Assembly: GCA_023333565.1 (NCBI GenBank)
Contig: JAJKFH010001431.1
Location: 558,001-622,000 of the forward strand
DNA from: Puffinus mauretanicus
Lineage: Eukaryota; Chordata; Aves; Procellariiformes; Procellariidae
Reading direction: 5' to 3'
Length of the DNA: 64,000 nucleotides
The notes below the pieces were generated by a model, which saw nothing but the letters and a program-made list of their open reading frames with translations, made no database searches and was not told the origin of the DNA. Positions within the stretch are counted from its first letter, which is position 1; the number at the start of each line of letters is the position of its first letter. A program made the translations under genes and the position numbers. Below are positions 1 to 11,279 of this stretch, piece after piece.

Positions 1-3000
1 GGTTTTGCAGATAAGAAACACTCTTGCTTTCGTCTGGATGAAAGTCTCTTCTAGATGTGCTTTTCAGAGGAGGACATGCTGGATGTGAGCGGTTCAAGCA
101 GGGGCAGCAGAGCGCTCTCCACCTCTTTGGACTTGCTCCATCCAGGACAACAGCTTTTGTTTTGCTTTCAGAGCTCCAGTCCTGAGAACAAAGGCCTGTT
201 TTACCCAGGCAGGGTCTTACAAAGACAGAAAATGTACTTTTAAGGCCTCCACAACTGGCCACTGGGGACTCGCCGCTCAGAGAGGGCGAATCCAAGATAA
301 CGGCATAGTTTCTGTGAAAGCCTGGCTCCACTTAGGAAAGGAAGGCGCTTTCCCCACGACGTCGAGCTGGTACCAGAAATAGAAGCAGGCTGCCTCTGTG
401 TACCACGTGGTTTTAATAACTTCATAACAATGACATGAGTAATCCTGTGAGTATGCTGTAACTGTGAGAAGAAGCTGGAGATAACGGTGTACATGGTTTT
501 CTCATTAAGTATTCTAGATACAGAAGGTAACAGAACATGAGTCCAAAAGCATATGATTTAAATAAGACACAAACTATTCTACATCTCTCTGACATCTCTT
601 TTGGGAATATGCATTAGAATTAATAGAGAAGAAATTGGAAAAGTCCTTCTAATATTATTAGCTATGGTTTTATTTATTGCAGTGATCCAGAGGTCCCAAT
701 TTATCTTGGCCCAATCTATGACCACACACATGCCCGCACTAAAAAACGTTCCTGTCACCACAGCCTCAGATTATAACATGACCCAATGAGAGCTCTATTT
801 TGAGTTTAGGGACAACTATGGTCCTCCTTTTCAAACAGGAGAAGTGGTTAAACCCTTTGGGGCATTGTGATGCTCTTCAGGTGGTGGTTTATATGAGTGT
901 TAGTGCCCAGGTCAGAGGAACGTCCTGGACCCTTCAGGTATCCACGGCACAGAAGAACCACCAAGCCTCGGAAAGGACAGGGGAGGAAGTCACAGAGGAA
1001 AACTTTGGGCACACTTACCTTGAGTAACCCCAAAAAGGCTGGGAGAGAGAGAGTTTCTAGATTGTGTGTGCTGATAGGAAGATGCAAATGAAGAAGTGAT
1101 CTCCTGTCGTGTGGCACCTGTCAAACAGGACTTGGTGTTCCTTGTCAGAGAGCAGGGTTTCTATAACAGATACCAGGCTCCACTGCCAAATGCTTCCTCC
1201 TGATAGAACAATTTGTAAGATCCCAAATTTTTGGGAACTACTGAGTTCAGAGAGAGTAGCAACACAGCTGAAAGTGTTATGTAAACAACATATGTCAGAT
1301 GTCTGCGGAGCTGGTTTGCTCCACACAGAGCACTAAAAACTGCATAGAACATAGGAGCCCAATCTCCCATTTTAACAGTGCGAAAGAGCACTGAAAAGCA
1401 GAAAGGTGAATCTCTATTTAATTTTATAGTAAGATTATAGTGGTGGTTTTTTATATACTGTTGGATGTTTGCATAAGGGAAACCAGTATGTGAGTTGGAT
1501 TTCAATGAAAAGGCCCAGTCAGAACATAAGCTCAGTAATTAGGCTTGGATTCCTCTAAAATGACTTTTGCAGTCTAAAATATAGTCTTCAGGCCTAAGCC
1601 AGCTGTCTAGGCACCTTCCATAGCTAAAAGAGGGGTATCTCCTGAGGGCAGCTCAGCCCTTTTTAGCAGGACTTCTAAAATAAGCAGGATGATTTGTCAC
1701 CCAAAGGCAATTTGCTCTTTGTTCATTACAGAGGAAGCTTTAGACGACTTGTTTATTCTTGTGTGCTTACCCTTTCTATAGCCAGAGTTAGCTGAGAGGG
1801 ATCTTGTCCCGAAGCGTCCAAGAAGTCTGTGTGCAGGAGGGTGTCTGGGCAGGCCTGACCAGCGGGCAGTGCTGGCCGTGTTGCCGATGGCTGAGCTGCT
1901 GTTTGAAAGCCCGGCCTTGCCAGGCCTGCTGCAGCCTGGGCAGAGTTCCTCGTTTTCATGGCATCCAACAACCAGTTACTGCCACGGCACTAAAACGTCT
2001 TCCGCAAACTGTTATTTTTCTCAGGCTTGACTTGCGTGTTCTCAATCGATTGCAGTTTCTGCTTTGTCTCCAGATTCATATTCAAGTGCTGTCGTATTTG
2101 CTGGCTTTCTTGTGAATCGTGCTGCTGGTGCTCTGACAGCTGAGCACCGCCTTGGTGGCGGCACCCCTGCAGGGCATCTGTGCTGTGCCCACCATGGCAG
2201 GGCCCGGCATTCAAAGCCTGGCTTCATCCAGCTGCTTGAGGGGGGTCGAGCGCGAATTCTTGCCCGTGAGCTGCAGCTCCGATGCCACATCCTTTAAGGC
2301 AGCCCGTATCTTGGAGGTGAGAGCTCCCCTTCCTCCTGCCCCTCGGGTGGTAGGGTCTGCTACAGAGGTTTGACTTTTACAGTGCCACAGGCAGGAGTTG
2401 CTGCTGCTTTTTGCATTTTTACCTGGATCATTGGCATGCTGCCTCTCTGCATTTGAGACTCGGGTTAGGTATCAGATTCAAGAGGAGGCTGGAAGACACA
2501 GAAGCATGCTGACTGCTTTCTAAATCAACCCTGATTAGAGATGAAAAATTCATTTCTCTTATATATAATATATATTTATGAAAGCATTGTCTCTCTGCAA
2601 ACATTAGCATTTTTACCAACTTATTATAAGTCAGTCAAAATGAATCATTCTTTGTGTTTGTGTGTGTATTGTTAAACCTGCCTGCATTTTTTGGATTTCT
2701 GAATATTTATTTTCTGTGGCTTTTTTGTTTTTGGGGTTTTTTTTGGTTTTGTTTTTTGTTTTTTTTACTTGATACAATTGATCTTAGTGCCTTTTTTCCG
2801 ATACGTAGCACTTGTGTTGCAGAGGAGAGAGACAGAAATAGAATGTCAGATCCCTGCTTGGTTGGGAGGGAATTTGTTCCCTTGCAGTGATGAAGAGGGT
2901 GACAGCTACTCAAATGGTGGTGAGGGAGCGAGCAGACGTGTGAGGGAAAACCCAAGCTGGCTGTCATTGCGAAGATGGTAGAAACCTTCTGTACCAGAGC

Positions 3001-5235
3001 AGTATAAAGGACTATAAAATGGGTAAAAAATTCATGCATTCCCTCCTCCCAGGTAAAAATCCTGTATAAGCATGTAGATCAGAACAAAACATAGTCTGAT
3101 CTCAGCCTCCTTGCAACTCAGGGTCTTCTCAGTGAGCCAGCTTGCTGCCTTGCTTCCTCCCTTTACTACTTCCTCCTCCTTCCTTTCTCTCCTAAGAGAG
3201 GAAAAAGGATTTGCTTCCTTCTAAGTTTCCCACCCTCTACTTCCACTGACCAGTTAAGTCTTCAATAATTCCCCATCACTGCTTGCCTAATTGCCCTCTT
3301 TAATAACCTGTAGAGGCATGGATTTCCTCTAGTTTTTTTACTTCTTAGACCCAACATAATTTTAGACTATAAATAATACTTTTACACAACATTTCAGAAA
3401 TTTCTACTAAGCAACTGTACTCTTGATTGCTTCACTACCTCCTTTCTCATGGTCATTCTCTATAGCCCCATGCGGTATGTGCTCAAAGACAAAATGAGAT
3501 GTTTCCAAATACCTTCCTGTACTTCTGTATTAGCATTTTGAACATGCTGGTACATTTTGCAAATGGCCTCACAGCTTATGGATGTCTTTCAAATATCCAC
3601 AAATAAAAAGAACTTTTGCTCATGTCTTTGAGCTGCAGAAGTTGTACTGAACGAGTTCAGGGTTTGTTTTGTGTAAGGTGATCTGTGACAGGATCTGTCT
3701 TAACACTGCTTCCGTAGGGCTTCAACTAAACCATGCACAGCTCCACTCACCACTCGGTGTCCCCTGTGTTAGTCCTGCCCAGCCCTAGATGGCACAAGGC
3801 AAAAAGATGAAACTCAGCCCTAGGGGGGAAGAAATGCCCAGAATGCCTCCTGTTGCTCTTGTTCCAGTAAAACCAGAGGTGGTCAGGGACTTCCTCACGT
3901 TGAGGGTCTCGGATGGGAGCATCCTACAGCAGGAGCAAGTGGCAAACGGATTTGTGGAAAGTAACTCGCCACCGCCCCTGGAGCTCTGCTGCTGGCACTG
4001 GCCGTGGCAGTACTTCAGGGCTGTACATCCCTGTCGCTGGTGCTGTTTGGCAGGATTTGGCAGTAGGACTCCACAGGGACTCAAGAAAATGTTCTGAACT
4101 CGTCTAGCTGTTGCTGCATATTATCAACGGGGCTTTTGGGGCTGGTGTCTTCTACAACCTCCCATCCTCCTGCCATTTGCTCAGTAATCTAGAGCCTTGT
4201 TCATACCATGTTGTCAGGACCATGCTCTTCAGCAGGCCTCCTTCCATGCTGTGTGACAATGTCTAGAAACAGCTAAAAAGGGCACAGGACAAACCACAAC
4301 TAATTAGTGAATATAATGGGAATTTTGAGATACCTGCAAAAGGTGTCAGAGAGGAATGAGCCCAAGTTCTCAAATCATACCAGCACCTTCGAGTGCCCAA
4401 CCACAGGCTGCCGAGGCTGGGACGGAGCTTACTTGTGTTACTTGTATTACAGTAACGCCTGGAGGTCCCAGTCAGGAACCAGTGCACCACCTTGCAAGCC
4501 AGCATCAGCACTCCCAGATCACCCACCCAGGCATGAAGGAATAGGCCCTGCCCTGGTTTAATCCACATAAAAAGATTTTTCTAAGAATTTCCCCTACTGT
4601 AATTACGTAGAGCTAACTAAAGTATTCGTACAGCTCTGTCTGAAGTAGTTTGAGCTCCTTGCAGGTCAGGTCCCGGTGGAGGCACCGTTGTTTGTGCCTA
4701 TCAAACATCAGCAGACAGCCTTCCTGAAGGGACAAAACGACTGCTCTCAAAGGGCTGCCCTACCTAAATTTGCTCAGGCTTGCGTCCTGAAAGAAACTTG
4801 GGCACAATGGCCTGTTTCAGCCTTTGTCAGTGGGGGAAGCTGAATCATGGGTAGAGCATACAAGCAAGGAGTTGCACAAAATCAAGATAATCCAATATTT
4901 GCTGAGTGGTGCTTGCGTGGCTTTTGTTGGGTGGTGTGAGTGTGTAAAAGGCTTGTAGCCCCAGCAAGGTTTCAGAGTAGTCCGGTACTATCAGCGAGGC
5001 CACTGGTATCTTGCCTGAGAAGCAGAATTTCTGTGTTGTGTTTATCTTCTCCTTGTTGATAAGCAAACATAGATATTCAAAACTCTCCTGTATCCTTGCA
5101 GTTTTCTCATGGCTATAGTCTCGTGTGCAGAGCAAAAGGTCCAACAGGCTATTTGTCCCACTGTCAGATAACCAGAGAGGGTTGGCTGTACACAAGGAGA
5201 TGGGGCTAGGGTCAGCTTGAACTGAAATTGCACTT
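1..5235. other. Unique non-coding DNA, nothing assigned
   Basis: No recognisable gene, RNA or transposon. Contents are a G/T-rich tract near 2.74 kb, a GC-richer patch at about 2.14-2.30 kb with overlapping open frames on both strands, and a pyrimidine-rich stretch at about 3.15-3.20 kb. Open frames reach 137 codons (4845-5258, minus) without domains or exon signals. Confidence 0.6.
2712..2768. repeat. G/T-rich low-complexity tract
   Basis: Runs of T separated by GG or GGGG give a strongly strand-asymmetric tract. No coding or element signal. Confidence 0.8.
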
Positions 5236-5239
5236 GTTA

Positions 5240-5375
5240 AGTCCCTGAATTGGGACAAGCCAAAACCACTTCAAGTTTTCAAGTTTCCTCAGCTATAAAA
5301 CAGGGAGAAGATGGATCTGTCCTTATGAAACTTGGTGCTAAGTACTGTTAGAAAGTATCTTGTCACGGCAGTATT
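5240..5375 (+). mobile_element. MIR-like CORE-SINE relic
   Basis: The segment reads like the middle of a MIR/CORE-SINE: a 'gacaagccaaaaccacttcaa' region corresponding to the GGGCAAGTCACTTAA core, then TTTCCTCAGCTATAAAACAG matching the MIR core TTTCCTCATCTGTAAAATGG, then a loosely matching tail. It is diverged, so the age is inferred to be great. Ends are approximate. Confidence 0.5.
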
Positions 5376-5698
5376 TTTTCACTCCTGGCACTAAAGGATT
5401 TTTTCTTATTTCCGTTTCTTAAAGCAATTTCATGCCTTGATAAAATATAGTCATTTTTCTATGTTGTATGTAGTAGAGTAGCTACTCTTGAGCAGACCAA
5501 ATATATTTTTTTCCCTCCCTGTCCTCACTGCAATACAAAATAGGAAAAGTAATTAGTCCACAGTATGGATGAATTGATTAGATTTTCAGCTTGGGGAACA
5601 GATACATTTTAAAATGAGAGCCTCTGGAGCGGTATCTCCCTCCCTAGTACAGATGTTGACTGGAACTCACGCTCGCACTACATCCCTGACTTTCTTTC

Positions 5699-5719
5699 TT
5701 TTTTTTTTTTTTTTTTTTT
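5699..5719. repeat. Poly-T tract
   Basis: A run of 21 T preceded by CTTT units. It could be a slippage microsatellite or the reversed A-tail of a decayed retroposon; no element is recognisable next to it. Confidence 0.9.
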
Positions 5720-6109
5720 GTCTTTAATTTACTGTGCAATTTAACTGAGGCATTTAAACTCCCTGACCTTGATTTATCATGCGCTGTGTTCCGCCTGGGC
5801 GAAATAGAGCTGCGCAGAGCAAGGGTTCAGTATAGAGTGAATATGTAGCAACTCTTCTTGATGGAGAGGGTGCTCTGGGTTGGGCCGGGGGGCAGAAGAG
5901 GGGACTAGTCTTCGGGGACCCCCATGGTGCTGATTCTGCGCTCCCCGCTGTCTGTCTGTCGTGGCTGCTGAAACAGCTGGATATTGCAGAGCAGCGCGAA
6001 GAGCCACGGGCAGCCTGTTCGAGGGAGACCCGGGCCAGCTCCTCCCTGTTCCTGCTCTGGGGTGAGCGTAGGGGGGGACGAACCTCCCAACTGCACTCTG
6101 CGGCTTACG

Positions 6110-6560
6110 TGATGCCTCAGTACTTAAAGATGTTTGGATAAAAGGTGCAATTAAGTCCTGGCATTATTCTGTAACTTAAAAACAGTTGAAACTCTGCTTA
6201 AACCCAAATTTAATTAACTTTGTTTTAAACAAAGATTATTATAAAACCTTTATCCGGCTGAAGCTTTATCTGCCAAGTTTCACTGCGGGCTATGCATTTG
6301 CATGGCAGAGTTTTACACACTCCTGAAATTTGTGGTTTGCAATGGAAAAACTGGCAGACTTGGTTATATCAGCATTAACAGACATTCAGGATAATTGAAA
6401 ATCCTGGCCCTTGCCAAAAATTGAATCGTAAGAGAGTTTAATAGATTTTTTGCTTCAGGTCCTTTCGCTTTAGCAACAGAGATTGCTCCTGAATTTATAC
6501 CTGGGCCATACACGGCTATGACTTCCCTATCCTGTATCTTCTACCCATGAGCTTGGGGTG
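6110..6560. promoter_or_regulatory. Enhancer-like block with a POU dimer site
   Basis: Repeat-free, AT-rich DNA with a high density of developmental factor words: ATGCATTTGCAT at 6292-6303 (one mismatch from the POU homodimer element ATGCATATGCAT and containing the octamer ATTTGCAT), AACAAAG SOX/TCF-like words near 6230, TTAATTAA at about 6211, and CATTAACAG near 6373. This composition is typical of vertebrate conserved non-coding elements. Conservation itself cannot be seen in a single sequence, so the call is inference. Confidence 0.35.
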
Positions 6561-8715
6561 AGAACGCAGCCCTCCAATTTTAAGAATTGCAGTACTTCTG
6601 CCCAATTTCCCTGCACGCCCACATGTGTGTGATCAGTGGCTGGGAACATTTTAGAACATCCCATTTCTCAGGTCAGACAGTATGATGCCCTTTGAAAATC
6701 CCTATGGCAGGGAAGAAAGGCGGAGGGGAGGTGGGAGGGATACTCATGTTTCATGAAGTCCACAAACTGCAGCCAGACACAAAAGTGCTTAAGCACAGCC
6801 TGACTGCAAAAGGAATTCAATATTCCATTCTCCAGAGTGAATGACGCTGATCAAAGAAGCTGCATCTCAAAAGACAAACTCTGTCTCCTGTCCCCTTCAC
6901 TTTCAGACTTGAAGGAAAAAGTATGAAAGATCGCTGTGCTACACGAACTGCTAACCCCCATTTCCACGGGGAAAATCCTTTCTTTTTTTTCCCCCCTGCC
7001 AAACTTCCTTTCTTATATCAAAATAGTAGTATTTATTTTTAAAAAGGGGAACGCTTAACTTTACTTGTACTGCAAAACTGGCTTCAAAAAGGGTAGGACA
7101 AATTCAGGATAGAAAAATCCATCAGGAACTGCTAAGCAGCTCTAAACAGAGCTGTAAGTGCAATCTCCAGATAGACACCGGGAGGCTATAGCACAGAAGT
7201 GCAACCTTGTGCCTGCCCCTGTGCTTCCAACTGCGCAGTGATACCTACGCTCATCCCCAGGCAGCTGATGCCACCATTGTCAGAGACAGTGAGGCAGACC
7301 TTTGGTTTGACAGAGGACAGACATCATGTTGCCTTACCCTGGTAAAGAGGGAACAAGATGATGTTCCCTGCTGCAAGGAAGGGACAGGTCCACCATGTCA
7401 CAGTCCTGCCCATGTCATCTGCCCATGCCCAAGGACTCATTCTGCACACTTAGCTTTTGGAAGCCGATAAAGCTGTTGGTGCTGAGTGCCTTCCCCAGGA
7501 GCATCTGCTCTCCCTGCAGAGCGGCTGCTGTCCAGGGATGCTGTTCGTGGCCGTGGCCACCTCTGTGGCCATTCGAGGTGGACGTTTTCAAACTCCTCGT
7601 CCCTGCGCAAAAGCGTCAGGGTATTGGAAACGCTTCTGTGCGGGGAGCCAGATATAATCCTCCAGGCCTCAGAAGGACTCTGAGAGGTTTACATTCAAAA
7701 CACCAATACTGAAAATATTAAAGCATAAAACCGCATCAGCTCAAATAGTCGTAATTATAGCAAGCATATGAGACAAAACCTATTGTCATTTATCTATCTG
7801 GGGATGCCACACTTTTTGTTTGAGCCCTATTATTGGTGAAGTATGAGTTCTAAAATTATAATAATTAAAATGATGATTATAAAGTGTCAGGGATTGTAAT
7901 TTTTTTTTTTATAGCTGAGAACAGTCTGTTCATTATTGAAGCAAAGATTTGGCTTTAAATTCACATAAGTTTAAAAGACAGTGAGAGGGGGAGCGTGTTG
8001 ATGTGAATACAGTGAGCATGCCTGAGCCCTGAGGCCCCTTCTCGTGCTGCAGACTGGATCCCCTTTCTCTTCTGTCAGGCATGGAGAAGAGGAAGCTCTG
8101 GTGAGGGAGAATCCTGGACAACAGGCTGGAAATGTGTCGCTGCTTGACCTTCTGGGAGCCTGCTGGTGTCTTCTGCTGCTTTGTAAGCATCAATTGGATG
8201 GCTGCTGCAGGCCACTGCTGGGATATGGGAGCCAGCAATACTTATTCCCATTTTCTGGAAAGAGAAGCTGAGGATGAAAAATTGAAGAAAACCACTAGTC
8301 CCCGGCCAGGGCAGCAGCCTCTGCCAAACGTGGTTGCGTATCTCAAGGAGTTGGCTTTGAGCTTTGTAGGTTGCCAGGGCTAGACTGGGTAGCTCAAATG
8401 AGAGAACGTTTTGAATACCTGAGATTCAAAACACTCTGCATTTTCAGATTGGCTCAACTTTGGGGATGAAATGGCCCTAAAATGTCAGCTATGTCTGTTC
8501 TGTGTCAGAAATAAATGAAAGCTGAGATGAGTTTTAGCTTTGGGCTCCCATCCAAAGCTGTGGGAGAGAGGAGGAAATCTATACCATAGAATTCAAAGAG
8601 CCCATATGTCTAATCTACGACTCGCTGTCTGTCCTTTGCTGGATTGGGCCCACCTCTGTGAAGAAGAGGCTGGGTAGCAGCTGGGGGATGGAAGGGAAGA
8701 GGAGGAGAAAGGAAA

Positions 8716-9600
8716 GTGAATCAGAGAAACATTGATAAATTCTATTTAGTGAATAACACAATGCATGTAGCAGTACAATGGCCTTTTCTGCAGGCAGATT
8801 ATCCCAGCCAGAGTCTTTGCTATATTAAAAAGAGGGGGAAAAATAGAGCACCAAAGAAAAGGAAAGGCGGGCTGTACAGCAGCAATCAATGCTGCCCTTT
8901 GTGCTGCCTGACATTTGAGGGACTTGTTATCAACGATTGCTGGCTGCTTTATCTAAATGTATCTCCCCAGCTGCCAGGCACAGCGCTGATAAGCAGCGGG
9001 ACGTGCCGATGGCCCCAGCTGATACCGCGACCGCCCAATTCACCCGCCTGCCTTGCTGTCAAGGGCCGGGCGGCTTCTGTCACTCCACTGCTGGCATGCT
9101 TCTGCGCACCCCCTAAAGGGGCGAGAGAGGGTGCCCCCACCACTCCTCCCCTTCCCTATCAGCTACTTCTTTGCCTTTTTAAAGGAGAAGGAAGGAAATA
9201 AAGACCCAAACCGGCCAAATTAAAAATAAAAAAGTCAAGAAACTTGGGATGAGGGAGGGATGTGTTGAGGAAAGGAATATTTTTTGTTTGTCTTGCAACA
9301 GCTCCGTCACCTGTTGCTCTGGCAGAAATTGCCTTATATGTGCTTGCCTTCTCTCTCCTCCTTTACTGCAGAAGAGTGATAAGAATAATCTACTGCTTGG
9401 CTGCTAGGTTGTCTCTTAGTGTGGAAAATGCCTCTCTAATATTTTCTGTTTGTTTATACAACATATATGCTTGTGTCTATGTAATGCAGGGAGCTGTATG
9501 CACAAGCTTGCATGGAATTACTATTAATTTTTATGACTGGAAGATGATGAATGGGCATAAAATAAAGGTTAGCTTGTAGCATCTCCTAAATCCTGGAGGG
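8716..9600. promoter_or_regulatory. Unique block, enhancer-like
   Basis: Unique DNA with mixed composition: an AT-rich start (ATTGATAAATTC, GTACAATGGCC), a central GC-rich part with CpG (about 8980-9080), and an AT-rich end containing TTACTATTAATTTTTATGAC. A frame of 161 codons is open across 8716-9201 but has no domain or exon signals, so I read it as chance. Candidate cis-regulatory DNA on composition only. Confidence 0.25.
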
Positions 9601-9613
9601 TGTGTGTGTTTCC

Positions 9614-9630
9614 AAAAAAAAAAAAAAAAA
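9614..9630. repeat. Poly-A tract
   Basis: A run of 17 A. An AATAAA word lies about 50 bp upstream (near 9562), the arrangement of a retroposed mRNA end, but no parent transcript is recognisable upstream. Confidence 0.85.
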
Positions 9631-9689
9631 CATGTGGCAGTCCAGTTCCAGCCAGAAAGTAGCTGCTCTTAGGTGTGCAAGCGGCCTAA

Positions 9690-10235
9690 AGGCAGCTTAA
9701 TTCTTGCTAAAAAGTAGCCAGTTACTGACAGGTTTTAAAGTACGAAAGCTCTGGATTGGTATGGCCTCTTATTCCAAGAGGCAGCTTAAATTATTATCTT
9801 TGCTGCTAAATATGTTTTGAGGTCTGCATGGAAATGTCAGCTCATAGACTTGCATGTATATTTACTCTTGCTTGGTGCTAATAAAGCCATTAAAAATGCA
9901 ATATGGCACAGCTGAAAGATTTCCCTAAAAATGAGCGTTTTCTGCTGTCTGTGACTTCTGAAGAAGCATTTAGAAAAAAAAGTAATACATAAGCACAGTA
10001 ATACAGAGGCCACTGTATTAACTGATCTGCTTGTAATGATTCTTCACCAAAATCTGAAAGTAATTAGAGCTCTCAAAATAGATGATTCCAAGAGAATAGA
10101 ATCATTTCTTATCTGTCTTATGTTAATTTGTATATTTAGCACACGTTTATCAGTTACAGACCCGATTTTGAAGTGTGTGCAAATTGCTACCTTGACCATA
10201 ATTGAAAATCTCACATGCATGTAGTGAAAATTAAT
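9690..10235. promoter_or_regulatory. AT-rich unique block, enhancer-like
   Basis: Repeat-free AT-rich DNA with words such as TTAAATTATTATC, GCTAATAAAGCCATTAAAAATG, AGTAATTAGAGC and CCATAATTGAAA. Several are homeodomain-type cores (TAAT). It resembles conserved non-coding sequence, although this cannot be verified here. Confidence 0.3.
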
Positions 10236-10999
10236 CTTGGTAGAGTATTTTGAGGAAATTCAGGCCTATTTGAAGCACGACACTTTTTTTGATCATCACT
10301 GTCTCAGGGAAAGATTTCTGGCACTGTTGTCCTTGCATTTCTTCTGCAGTGAGTTACACCTACTTGCATCAAAAGACCCAAGGAGGAGAAAAGAAAGCAT
10401 GCATGAGGGGCGTTGCAGACTGTAAAATCCCTCTGGAGAGCCAGAGCCAAAGCCTAGCTACCACCATATACCTGTTTAACAGAAGAATAGTAAGATATTA
10501 ATAAAATACAAGATTTGCCTTCCAAAAATGAGACAATACGTTAGCGCTTCAGGTGTCCAAGCCAAGCGTGAGGGGTCTTCAATAAAGTTCTGGCTGAGAA
10601 AGCAGCATGTTAAGAGTCCAGCCCTGACCTGTGAACTGGATACCCCCACTCCCCTCTGCAGCTCCCAGTTTTGGCTGGGTTGCGGAATTTTCTGTGGAGC
10701 CAATGCTGCTTTTCTGTATGAGAAACGGGAACAATTTCACCATGCGGTGTTGAGCGATGTTAAACGGAGGCCGTTCCGCCTAGCTTTGCAAGTCATCCTA
10801 AATATGACAGATGCTTTTAATTAATAAATGCTGGCCAGCGCTGAGTCCGTTTGCCTTGCTGCCCGACCACACTGAACAAGGGGAGCACATCCCGGCCCCC
10901 TGTTACTCCTCAGCCCCTCGCAGGTGCAGGCAGCACAGCTCACAGAGTGCAAGCTCAGATGTGCACATAGTATAACCTTCCCGAGCATTTCTCTTTCTG

Positions 11000-11275
11000 T
11001 GGCATTAGGAAGCCAATTCCTCCCAAGAGCATGTTTATATCAATCTAAAATTCATTTTGTCTGAAATATTTATGATTTTGAGGGGGGAGGCAGGAGGTCT
11101 GGGTGTTGAGTGTGGTCAGATCAAGTTAGCTTCAACTGGCAAGGTTGACAAAAGTAGTAATCTCTCTGTCCCTCCTCCTGTACCTAAATGAGCATTTATT
11201 CCAAGCCCTTTCTTAATGCTGTAACATAATTCATTAGGACAGCCTTAATGAGCTGGTAATTAGTCTGGTGGGAGG
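11000..11275. promoter_or_regulatory. Homeodomain-site cluster
   Basis: TCATTAGG (11231), CTTAATGAG (11244) and GGTAATTAGT (11255) fall within 35 bases, preceded by AAATGAGCATTTATT and by ATTCATTTTGTC upstream. Three TAAT/ATTA cores at short spacing is what homeodomain-bound enhancers often show. No repeat or coding signal overlaps. Confidence 0.35.
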
Positions 11276-11279
11276 GGGT

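Noticed and set aside
8716..9201. 161-codon plus-strand open frame
   Set aside because: No recognisable domain, no splice sites at its edges, and DNA character looks non-coding.
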